Of a stretch of 10,918 bases of DNA, positions 1 through 5,841 are shown one piece after another. The stretch spans positions 1 through 10,918 of the forward strand of contig JASLDD010000020.1 of the NCBI GenBank assembly GCA_030151725.1, in the 5' to 3' direction. How positions within the stretch are numbered: position 1 is the first letter of the stretch; each line of letters starts with the position of its first letter. A program made the position numbers and the translations under genes. The notes under the pieces are model-generated. The model was not told the origin of the DNA and did not search any database. It saw only the letters and a list, made by a program, of their open reading frames with translations. Source of the stretch: Solirubrobacteraceae bacterium. Lineage in GTDB: Bacteria > Actinomycetota > Thermoleophilia > Solirubrobacterales > Solirubrobacteraceae.

Positions 1-1
1 G

Positions 2-676
2 CACATCGACTACCCGATCCTCGCCGACCGCGTGCTGGGGCTGGGCCAGCTGCCGAGCGTGCGTCTGCAGCGTGCGTTCGCGCGCTACGGCGAGGACGGC
101 CCGCGGTGGCGGGCGCTGGACCGCGTGCTCGTGTGGGCGCACTGGAGCTGGTTCTTGGTGCCTCACGGCACGCTGCTGTTCATCCTGGTGCGCGACCGCG
201 ATCGCTTCTCGCGCGCTGCGGTGATGACGTATGCGGTGTTCAACATCGGCGCAAGCGTCTACTGGCTGGTGCCAACCGCGCCGCCCTGGTATGCGGCGCT
301 GGCGAGCGACGCGCGGACGCCGCCGGTCAGGCGCATGATGGTCGAGTACGGGGAGTTCTTCTGGAAGGACGGCTGGAGCTCTCTCTACAGTGTGTTTGGA
401 GGTAACCCACTGGCCGCGATGCCGTCTCTGCACTTCGCAACATCCGTGATGGCCGCGCTCCTGCTCGCCGAGGTGGGGCCGGTCGCGGGCGCCGTTGGCG
501 CCACGTATGCGGTGACGCTCGGATTTGCGCTCGTGTACCTGGGGGAGCACTACCTCGTGGATCTGGTGGCCGGCACGGCGCTGACGGCGCTGGTCTGCCG
601 CTCAGGGCCGCGTGCGGGACCGGCGATCAGGGGGTTCGGTCGGGCGGTGGCCACGTTGGAGGAGATGGCGCACTAG
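2..676 (+). CDS. PAP2/Aur1-like membrane phosphatase (5' end outside window)
   Basis: Integral membrane lipid-phosphate phosphatase or phosphotransferase of the PAP2 superfamily, probably acting on a lipid phosphate in the cytoplasmic membrane. The frame is open from base 2, and residues before the first in-window GTG (base 32) look like family sequence (HIDYPILADRVLGLG), so the real start lies upstream; 224 residues are visible. Hydrophobic segments lie at about 43-63, 74-92, 141-160 and 163-182. Catalytic-type motifs are PSLHF at 141-145 (His144) and GEHYLVDLVAG at 181-191 (His183, Asp187). The PTAPPW stretch at 91-96 is typical of Aur1/inositol-phosphotransferase-like members, and a classic KxxxxxxRP first motif is not obvious. 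It lies 25 bp upstream of a flippase-like membrane protein on the same strand, so the two probably form one lipid or envelope unit. The substrate cannot be read from the sequence. Confidence 0.88.
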   Translation, partial: HIDYPILADRVLGLGQLPSVRLQRAFARYGEDGPRWRALDRVLVWAHWSWFLVPHGTLLFILVRDRDRFSRAAVMTYAVFNIGASVYWLVPTAPPWYAALASDARTPPVRRMMVEYGEFFWKDGWSSLYSVFGGNPLAAMPSLHFATSVMAALLLAEVGPVAGAVGATYAVTLGFALVYLGEHYLVDLVAGTALTALVCRSGPRAGPAIRGFGRAVATLEEMAH

Positions 677-701
677 CGGGAATGGAGGCGATGTAGGCAA
701 G

Positions 702-1874
702 ATGGCATGGCGGGAAGCAGCGGGGAGTGACACCGGCGAGGCAAACGCCTCCGGCTCGCAGGTGCGCGCCCACGAAGAGGAGATGCCGCGGGTTGTGCTC
801 ACCCGGCGCCAGATCGTGCTGTTCGCGGTCTTCATCCTCTCGGCGATCGGCTTTTTGTACTTCGTGCTGCCGAAGCTCGCCGGGGTCAGCAAGACGCTGC
901 ACCGGCTGGAAGGCGGGAACACGTGGTGGATCGCCGTGGGTGTGGTGCTGGAGATGCTGTCGTTCGGCGGCTACATGGCTCTGTTTCGAGCGGTGTTCGT
1001 GCGCGGAAAGGGCAGCATCGGCTGGCGTGAGAGCTACGAGATCACGATGGCCGGCGTGGTCGCCACGCGCCTGTTTGCGGCGGCGGGCGCGGGGGGCATC
1101 GCGCTGACGGCATGGGCGTTGCGGCGCTCGGGGATGGAGCCGCGCCTGGTGGCCTGCCGGATGGTGGCGTTCATGGTGCTGCTGTATGTGATCTACGCGG
1201 CCTCGATGTTGATCGACGGGATCGGACTCGGCTCGGGGCTGTTCCCGGGCGGGGGCTCGTTCGCGCTCACGTTCCTGCCGGCGATCGTCGCCGCAGTGCT
1301 GTTTGCGATTGCCGGAGCCATGGCGCTGCTGCCGGGCGATCTCGAGCGGCGGCTGCATCGCTGGGCCTCGGGCTCGGGCCGCTTGGCGCACTGGGTGGCG
1401 CGGGCGGTGACGGCTCCCGCGCTGGCCGCCAGCGGCGTGCGTACGGCGATAGACCTGATCAGGGCACGCGACGTGGGACTGCTCGGTGCGGTGGCGTGGT
1501 GGGGCTTTGACATCTCGGTGCTGTGGGCGATGTTCCACGCCTTCGGCTCGCCGCCGCCGTTCACGGTCATCTGGATGGCCTACTTCGTGGGAATGCTCGG
1601 CAACCTGCTGCCGCTGCCGGGTGGCATCGGCGGGGTGGAGGGAGGGATGATCGGAGTGCTGGTGGCCTTCGGCGTCCACCTCGAACTCTCAGTGGCGGCG
1701 GTTCTGTCCTATCGGGGGATCTCGTTCTGGCTGCCGACGCTCCCCGGTGGCGTGGCCTACTTCCAGCTGCGGCGCACTGTGGCGCGCTGGCGCGAGGAGC
1801 AGAACGAGGACTCGACCGAGCAGCCCGAGCACGTGGCCTCCTCAGAGCCGGCGGGTGCACTACAGGGATCTTGA
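702..1874 (+). CDS. UPF0104 / LPG-synthase-TM flippase-like membrane protein
   Basis: Polytopic membrane protein of the UPF0104 family, related to the transmembrane domain of lysylphosphatidylglycerol synthase (MprF); members are linked to lipid flipping. With the ATG at 702 it has 390 residues. Hydrophobic segments lie at about 37-57, 74-97, 114-138, 152-174, 188-211, 257-280, 286-305 and 315-335. The family's conserved C-terminal stretches are LLPLPGGIGGVEGG at 302-315 and SYRGISFWLPTLPG at 336-349. No cytoplasmic aminoacyl-transferase domain follows, so lysylation of lipid is not expected. The hydrophilic tail after 360 is acidic. The frame stays open back to 612, inside the PAP2 gene, but that extension is Arg/Trp-rich and unlike family members. 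ATG 702 has AGG at 695-697 and GGAGG at 684-688; ATG 783 (MPRVVLTRRQ) is the other credible start. Probably co-transcribed with the PAP2 gene. Confidence 0.85.
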   Translation: MAWREAAGSDTGEANASGSQVRAHEEEMPRVVLTRRQIVLFAVFILSAIGFLYFVLPKLAGVSKTLHRLEGGNTWWIAVGVVLEMLSFGGYMALFRAVFVRGKGSIGWRESYEITMAGVVATRLFAAAGAGGIALTAWALRRSGMEPRLVACRMVAFMVLLYVIYAASMLIDGIGLGSGLFPGGGSFALTFLPAIVAAVLFAIAGAMALLPGDLERRLHRWASGSGRLAHWVARAVTAPALAASGVRTAIDLIRARDVGLLGAVAWWGFDISVLWAMFHAFGSPPPFTVIWMAYFVGMLGNLLPLPGGIGGVEGGMIGVLVAFGVHLELSVAAVLSYRGISFWLPTLPGGVAYFQLRRTVARWREEQNEDSTEQPEHVASSEPAGALQGS

Positions 1875-1909
1875 ACACTCCGAAAAGTCAGTCCTAACGC
1901 CAACGTCGA

Positions 1910-1918
1910 TGCTATACT
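1910..1918 (+). promoter_or_regulatory. Extended -10 promoter for trxB
   Basis: TGC-TATACT at 1910-1918 matches the extended -10 pattern TGn-TATAAT in five of six hexamer positions. It stands out as an A/T-rich island in GC-rich DNA. No good -35 hexamer is visible 16-18 bp upstream, as expected for extended -10 promoters. Transcription would begin near 1925, giving a leader of about 60 nt before trxB. Confidence 0.6.
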
Positions 1919-1931
1919 TTACAAAGTAAAG
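1915..1931. promoter_or_regulatory. Operator-like palindrome over the trxB start region
   Basis: Two perfect inverted repeats overlap here: TACTTT-AC-AAAGTA (1915-1928) and CTTTAC-AAA-GTAAAG (1917-1931). They begin inside the -10 hexamer and run across the predicted transcription start, where a bound dimeric repressor would block RNA polymerase. Symmetric A/T-rich sites of this size suit winged-helix redox regulators (HxlR, MarR or Rrf2 types), but no regulator gene lies nearby and its identity is inference. Confidence 0.45.
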
Positions 1932-1951
1932 CGCCTCAGAGACAGCCACCC

Positions 1952-1990
1952 ATGAGTGGCCAAAAGGCGCAAGAATTGGAGATCTTATGA
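1952..1990 (+). CDS. Possible 12-codon leader ORF coupled to trxB
   Basis: Within the predicted trxB leader, ATG 1952 opens a 12-codon frame encoding MSGQKAQELEIL. Its TGA (1988-1990) overlaps the trxB ATG (1987-1989) as ATGA, the arrangement used in translational coupling. The trxB ribosome-binding site GGAG (1978-1981) lies inside it. The leader ATG sits in the loop of a small hairpin, GCCAC (1945-1949) with GTGGC (1956-1960). It has no convincing Shine-Dalgarno sequence of its own, and an ORF this short arises easily by chance. Confidence 0.3.
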   Translation: MSGQKAQELEIL

Positions 1991-3006
1991 GCGACGTAGA
2001 GAACGTGATCATCGTTGGCAGCGGCCCCGCCGGCTACACGGCCGGCCTGTACACGGCCCGCGCCAACCTGCGTCCGCTCGTGATCGAGGGCTTCGCCTGG
2101 GGCGGGTTGCTGCAGCAGACGACAGACGTCGAGAACTACCCGGGCTTCCCCGAGGGCGTGATGGGCCCCGACATGATGATGAAGTTCCGCGAGCAGGCGG
2201 AGCGCTTTGGCGCGCGTCTGGTGACAGAGCAGGCGGACCGCGTGGAGCTTGCGAGCGAGCCGGGGGGCCTGCACAGCGTTTGGGTTGGCGATGAGGAGCA
2301 CCGCGCGCGCACGGTTGTGCTGGCGATGGGCGCCGAGCACAAGAAGCTGGGGGTGGCGGGCGAGGAGGAGCTCTCGGGACGCGGCGTCAGCTACTGCGCG
2401 ACGTGCGATGCGGCGTTCTTCAAGCAGAAGCCGACGATCATCGTTGGCGGCGGGGACTCGGCGATGGAGGAGGCGATCTTCCTGTCGAAGTTCGCGTCCA
2501 AGGTCAGCGTGGTGCACCGTCGCGACGAGTTCCGGGCGTCGAAGATCATGCTCGAGCGGGCGCGTGCCCAGGAGAACATCGAGTTCGTGACGCCGTATCA
2601 GGTGAGCGAGTTCGTGGCGGCCGATCACGGCGCGCTGGGCCATGCCTCTCTGGTCAACACGGTCACGGGCGACCAGCTCGAGATACCGGTGGCGGGGACG
2701 TTCATCGCGGTCGGCCACGAGCCGCAGTCAGGGCTCGTTCAGGGCCAGATAGACGTCGATGCGAACGGCTATGTGATCACCGACGGGAAGTCCACGCGAA
2801 CGAACCGCCCGGGAGTGTTCGCGGCGGGCGACCTGGTCGATCACACCTACCGCCAAGCGATCACGGCGGCGGCATCTGGATGCCAGGCCGCGCTGGACGC
2901 CGAGTGGTACCTCCGCGACACCCCCGGCGTCCCCACGCCGGCTGAGATGCCGGTGGGCGACCCGGCCGAAGCGCAGTGGGCCCCGGTGGCCGATCTGGCT
3001 CCCTAG
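1987..3006 (+). CDS. trxB: Thioredoxin-disulfide reductase
   Basis: Cytosolic flavoenzyme that moves electrons from NADPH through FAD to thioredoxin, supporting disulfide reduction and peroxide defence. The 339 residues show the low-molecular-weight bacterial layout. The FAD-binding GSGPAG is at 11-16. The redox-active CATC is at 137-140. A second Rossmann motif, GGGDSA, is at 154-159, and HRRDEFRA at 177-184 is the usual NADPH 2'-phosphate recognition patch. GVFAAGDL, which contacts FAD, is at 276-283. Length is slightly above the typical 310-320 because of a Pro/Ala-rich tail after about 312. ATG 1987 is supported by GGAG at 1978-1981, 5 nt upstream. It has its own promoter and palindrome upstream and no thioredoxin gene next to it. 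Its stop overlaps that of the convergent methyltransferase gene. Identification is firm. Confidence 0.96.
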   Translation: MSDVENVIIVGSGPAGYTAGLYTARANLRPLVIEGFAWGGLLQQTTDVENYPGFPEGVMGPDMMMKFREQAERFGARLVTEQADRVELASEPGGLHSVWVGDEEHRARTVVLAMGAEHKKLGVAGEEELSGRGVSYCATCDAAFFKQKPTIIVGGGDSAMEEAIFLSKFASKVSVVHRRDEFRASKIMLERARAQENIEFVTPYQVSEFVAADHGALGHASLVNTVTGDQLEIPVAGTFIAVGHEPQSGLVQGQIDVDANGYVITDGKSTRTNRPGVFAAGDLVDHTYRQAITAAASGCQAALDAEWYLRDTPGVPTPAEMPVGDPAEAQWAPVADLAP

Positions 3007-3635
3007 CTGGTCCCGGCCGCACCCTCTAGCCGCAGCAGGTAACGCTTGCGGTCGAGCCCGCCGCCGTAGCCGCCGATCGCGCCTCCGCTGCGCAGCACCC
3101 TGTGGCAGGGGATGACGATCGGGATGGGGTTGGATCCAAGCGCGTTGCCGGCTGCACGCGAGCCGCGCGGGCTGCCCGCCTCGGCGGCAACCTCGGCGTA
3201 GCTGAGCACACCGCCGTAAGGGATCTCGGAGGTGGCGTGGAGCACCTTCCTGCCGAACGGGCCGATCAGCGACCAGTCGAGTGGGAGGTCGAATCTGCGC
3301 CTGGATCCTGAGAAGTAGTCGTCGAGCTCCCTGCGGACACCGTCGAGAGGACCCGCAGACTCGACGATGCGGGGAGATATGGCGCGGGCGAGGCGTTCGA
3401 GCACCGAATCCACGCTCTCCTCGGGGAAGGCGAGGCGCACGAGTCCCCGCTTGGTCGATGCGGCGAGCAGCGTCCCGAGGGGCGAGTCGACGGTCGAGTA
3501 GCTGACATCGGCGAGTCCTTCCGCAGCTGCACGATCGGCCACTCGTGTGGCCGCGCGGGCGGCTCTGTGGGCGCTGTGCCCATCCGAGCCCGCGGACAGC
3601 CTGCGGCGAAGCGTCTGCTCGTGTGTGCTGTTCAT
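3003..3635 (-). CDS. ogt: Methylated-DNA--protein-cysteine methyltransferase (Ogt/MGMT type)
   Basis: Suicide DNA-repair protein that transfers the alkyl group from O6-alkylguanine (and O4-alkylthymine) to its own cysteine. In 210 residues the catalytic core is clear: IPIVIPCHRV at 171-180 with acceptor Cys177, preceded by the helix-turn-helix DNA-binding region at about 138-170 (PYGGVLSYAEVA, then SRAAGNALGSNP). By eye, Gly167 occupies the place of human MGMT Arg128. The ribonuclease-like N domain spans about 45-120. Residues 1-45 form an Arg/Ala-rich extension not needed for catalysis. The ATG overlaps the sigma factor's TGA (ATGA, 3632-3635), and AAAGGCGG at 3643-3650 is a good ribosome-binding site with a 7-nt spacer. 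Expression is therefore probably tied to the sigma factor. Its TAG shares CTAG with the convergent trxB stop. It might be named ogt or ada-like, but no AdaA domain is present. Confidence 0.93.
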   Translation of the reverse strand: MNSTHEQTLRRRLSAGSDGHSAHRAARAATRVADRAAAEGLADVSYSTVDSPLGTLLAASTKRGLVRLAFPEESVDSVLERLARAISPRIVESAGPLDGVRRELDDYFSGSRRRFDLPLDWSLIGPFGRKVLHATSEIPYGGVLSYAEVAAEAGSPRGSRAAGNALGSNPIPIVIPCHRVLRSGGAIGGYGGGLDRKRYLLRLEGAAGTS

Positions 3636-4111
3636 GCTGGTACCGCCTTTCTCAAGTTGGTCAATCCGTCGTGCAGCGAGCGTCTTGCGGCGTCCTCCGA
3701 GCAGCCGATCGCGGTGGCGATGTCACGGTGGGGCAGGTCGGCGAGATAGCGCAGGACCACAGCCGAGCGCTGGCGTGCGGGCAGCTCGCCGACTGCCGCC
3801 CACAGCGTCTCATCGCGCGTCTCGCGCGCGGGCTCCGTGCGCGAGTCCACGTTGGCGGGCTCGGCGACGGGCACCGCGCGTCGGGCGCGGCTGCGATGCG
3901 AGTCGAGGGCCTTGTTGTGAGCGATCGTCATCACCCAGGCCCGCAGGTTGGAGTCGGCGCGCAGGCGGGGGTAGGCGCTCAGCGCCGCGATGAACGTCTC
4001 CTGAAAGCAGTCTTCGGCCTCCACCGGGCCAACGCAGGAGACGAGGAAACGCCACACGATCTCACGGTGGGCGTCGAGGAAGCGCTGAAAGGGGGGGAGG
4101 GCGTTGCTCAC
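3632..4111 (-). CDS. ECF-type RNA polymerase sigma factor (sigma-70 family)
   Basis: Small alternative sigma factor of 159 residues with only regions 2 and 4. Sigma-2 spans about 8-75: EDCFQETF at 33-40 and RAWVMTIAHNKALDSHR at 57-73 correspond to the core-binding and -10-recognition helices. Sigma-4 spans about 101-155: ELPARQRSAVVLRYLADLPHRDIATAIGCSED at 109-140 is a typical helix-turn-helix for -35 recognition. The GTG at 4111 is the first start after an in-frame TAG only two codons upstream, and no Shine-Dalgarno sequence precedes it. The gene begins 40 bp after the hydroxyacyl-CoA dehydrogenase stop and overlaps the methyltransferase start by 4 bp. No anti-sigma gene follows in the usual place; the methyltransferase stands there instead. 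I see no clear ECF autoregulatory promoter in the short gap. A C7 run interrupts codons 5-7. Which ECF group it belongs to cannot be settled by eye. Confidence 0.9.
   Translation of the reverse strand: MSNALPPFQRFLDAHREIVWRFLVSCVGPVEAEDCFQETFIAALSAYPRLRADSNLRAWVMTIAHNKALDSHRSRARRAVPVAEPANVDSRTEPARETRDETLWAAVGELPARQRSAVVLRYLADLPHRDIATAIGCSEDAARRSLHDGLTNLRKAVPA
3643..3650 (-). promoter_or_regulatory. Ribosome-binding site of the methyltransferase
   Basis: Reading the minus strand, AAAGGCGG lies 7 nt before the ATG at 3635. It lies within the last codons of the sigma factor gene, so translation of the two can be coupled, and it supports ATG 3635 over later starts. Confidence 0.6.
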
Positions 4112-4121
4112 GAGGGTCTAA

Positions 4122-4133
4122 CGCGCCGGCGCG
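4122..4133. repeat. Perfect 12-bp GC palindrome between two genes
   Basis: CGCGCCGGCGCG is its own reverse complement. It fills the centre of the 40-bp gap between the hydroxyacyl-CoA dehydrogenase stop and the sigma factor GTG. On the minus strand a TTTT run precedes it and no T-run follows, so it does not look like an intrinsic terminator. In DNA this GC-rich it may be chance. Confidence 0.3.
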
Positions 4134-4151
4134 CCAAAACGTGAGGTCGGC

Positions 4152-5837
4152 TCAATCGTCGTAGTCGAAGAACCCGCCGCCGGCTGACCGACCGAGGCGC
4201 CCCGCTCGCTGCAGGCGCAGCAGCTCAGGTGCAGGGCGATAGCGCTCCTCGCGGTACTCCTCATAGAGAGCGCCCAGCACGAGCAGCACGTGGTCGATGC
4301 CGATCGCATCCGCCCACTCGAACGGACCGTGCGGATGGCTCAGCCCGAGCACCATGCCGAGGTCGATGTCGCGCGCCTCGCCGATGCCTTCCCCGAGCGC
4401 GAAGGCGGCCTCGTTGATGACCTGGCAGACGATCCGCCCGAGCACCAGGCCTGGCGCGTCGCCGACCCACGCAACCTGCTTGCCGAGCGTGTTGAAGAAG
4501 CGCTCGGCGCGCGTGGCCGCCAGTGGGGATGAGCTCTCGCTGCGTGTCAGCTCTACCAGGCCCGCCAGCGGGGGCAGGGCATGAAAGCCGACGGCGCTGC
4601 CCTCGGGGTCGAGCGCGCTCAGTGACCCTGCGGCGCACAGCACTAGGTGCACGCCTCCCTGGGGCAGCGGCTTGCCCTGCCCGCGCCTGTCCGGCCGCCG
4701 CAGCTCAGTGTGGGACGACTGCCGTGGTGGGGGCGTGGGATCGCAGTCGACGATCAGCGCCGGGAACACCCCGCCGGTGGACTCGTGCGGGGAGCGCACC
4801 TCATAGCCGCAGGCGCTCGCCGCCGTGCGCAGTTCCGCGGCGAGCTCGCTGCCGCCGGTGATCACGACGACTCCCTCGCCGCCCTCGGGCTCGGCGATCG
4901 GCTCGGGATCCTGGGGGCGGTAGCTCGGGAGGGGCGTGCCGTCGGGGCCCTGGTAGGTGTAGTAGCCGTGACCGCTCTTGCGACCGTGCAGGCCCGCGGC
5001 GACATAGCGGGCGGCGATCGGCGACGGACGCCAGCGCGGCTCGCCGAAGCTCTGGACGAAGAAGCTCTTTGAGATCTCAAAGCCAGTGTCGACGCCCACG
5101 AGGTCCATCAGCTCAAAGGGGCCCATGCGAAAGCCGCCCGACATCCGGCAGACGCGGTCGATCGTCTCGATGTCCGCGCGGCGCTCCTGCAGCAACCGCA
5201 GCGCCTCCAGGCCGAACGGCCGGTTACAGCGGTTGACCAGGAAGCCGGGGCCGTCGTGGGCGCGGATGACGGTCTTGCCCATCGCCTCGCCTGTGGCGTG
5301 GGCGAGCGCCAGCGCCTCAGCGGAGGACTGCTCGCCGGCGACGACCTCGAGCAGGCGCATGAGGGGTGCGGGGTTGAAGAAGTGCATGCCCACCACGCGC
5401 TCCGGCCGGGTTGCCGCAGCGGCGATGGCGGTGACGAGCAGCGAGGAGGTGTTGGTGGCGAGCACGCACTCCTCGCTAACGATCTCCGACAGGCGGCCAT
5501 AGAGCTCGTGCTTGAGCTCCAGACGCTCGGGGACGGCCTCGATGACCAGCTCGCAGGGCGCGAACGCGGCGAGATCGTCGACGGGCTGCAGGCGCTCGGC
5601 GGCGGCCGCTGCCTCCTCGCCGGTCAACCGCCCGCGGGCTGCTTCCTTTTGCAGTCCCGCCCGCGCCTTCCCGATTCCGCTCTCAAGCGCAGCGGGGATC
5701 GGGTCGTGCAGCAGCGTCTGGGCGCCTGAGCGGCAGGCGAGCTGGGCGATGCCGGCACCCATGGTGCCGGCGCCCAACACGCCGATGACGGCCGCTGCGC
5801 CGCCCTCATCCTCACCGTCGTTGTCCTGCGCGGTCAT
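4152..5837 (-). CDS. 3-hydroxyacyl-CoA dehydrogenase, two-part (FadB/PaaH-type)
   Basis: NAD-dependent oxidation of (S)-3-hydroxyacyl-CoA to 3-oxoacyl-CoA in beta-oxidation or aromatic-acid degradation. The 561 residues exceed the usual 280-320 because a second, degenerate copy follows the first. The first half is complete: Rossmann GAGTMGAG at 22-29, TNTSS at 128-132 (Ser131), HFFNPAPLM at 152-160 (catalytic His152), Glu164, Asn203, and a C-terminal helical domain at 200-296. The second half begins with a loosely Rossmann-like strand-turn-helix (VVVITGGSELAAEL, 323-336), then a Pro/Arg-rich stretch at 367-396. A recognisable C-terminal dehydrogenase domain follows at about 460-560 (NEAAFALGEGIGEARDIDLGM and HPHGPFEWADAIG). 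No crotonase domain is fused, unlike FadB. ATG 5837 lies 4 bp after the acyl-CoA dehydrogenase stop and has no clear Shine-Dalgarno sequence, which fits translational coupling. Physiological chain length is unknown. Confidence 0.9.
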   Translation of the reverse strand: MTAQDNDGEDEGGAAAVIGVLGAGTMGAGIAQLACRSGAQTLLHDPIPAALESGIGKARAGLQKEAARGRLTGEEAAAAAERLQPVDDLAAFAPCELVIEAVPERLELKHELYGRLSEIVSEECVLATNTSSLLVTAIAAAATRPERVVGMHFFNPAPLMRLLEVVAGEQSSAEALALAHATGEAMGKTVIRAHDGPGFLVNRCNRPFGLEALRLLQERRADIETIDRVCRMSGGFRMGPFELMDLVGVDTGFEISKSFFVQSFGEPRWRPSPIAARYVAAGLHGRKSGHGYYTYQGPDGTPLPSYRPQDPEPIAEPEGGEGVVVITGGSELAAELRTAASACGYEVRSPHESTGGVFPALIVDCDPTPPPRQSSHTELRRPDRRGQGKPLPQGGVHLVLCAAGSLSALDPEGSAVGFHALPPLAGLVELTRSESSSPLAATRAERFFNTLGKQVAWVGDAPGLVLGRIVCQVINEAAFALGEGIGEARDIDLGMVLGLSHPHGPFEWADAIGIDHVLLVLGALYEEYREERYRPAPELLRLQRAGRLGRSAGGGFFDYDD

Positions 5838-5841
5838 CGAT

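Noticed and set aside
612..701. N-terminal extension of the flippase gene into the PAP2 gene
   Set aside because: The added residues are Arg/Trp/Gly-rich, overlap coding sequence of another protein and precede better starts at 702 and 783.
627..1679. A 350-codon open frame on the minus strand opposite the flippase gene
   Set aside because: Its protein is His/Arg/Gln-rich low-complexity sequence with no domain, typical of antisense frames in GC-rich genes. The plus-strand frame has clear membrane segments and family motifs.
1882..1907. ECF-type promoter for trxB (GAAAA, 17 nt, CGTC)
   Set aside because: The -35 lacks the GGAAC core, no equivalent exists before the peroxiredoxin or the sigma gene, and the extended -10 at 1910 is a better candidate.
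1936..2718. A 260-codon minus-strand frame opposite trxB
   Set aside because: Its residues are Arg/His/Leu/Ala-rich with no motif, and trxB on the plus strand is unambiguous.
4122..4133. Intrinsic terminator ending the glyS block before the sigma gene
   Set aside because: The palindrome has no loop and no T-run after it on the minus strand, so it does not meet the usual pattern.
3545..4144. A 199-codon plus-strand frame opposite the sigma factor gene
   Set aside because: The minus-strand frame has complete sigma-2 and sigma-4 regions; this one is biased shadow sequence.
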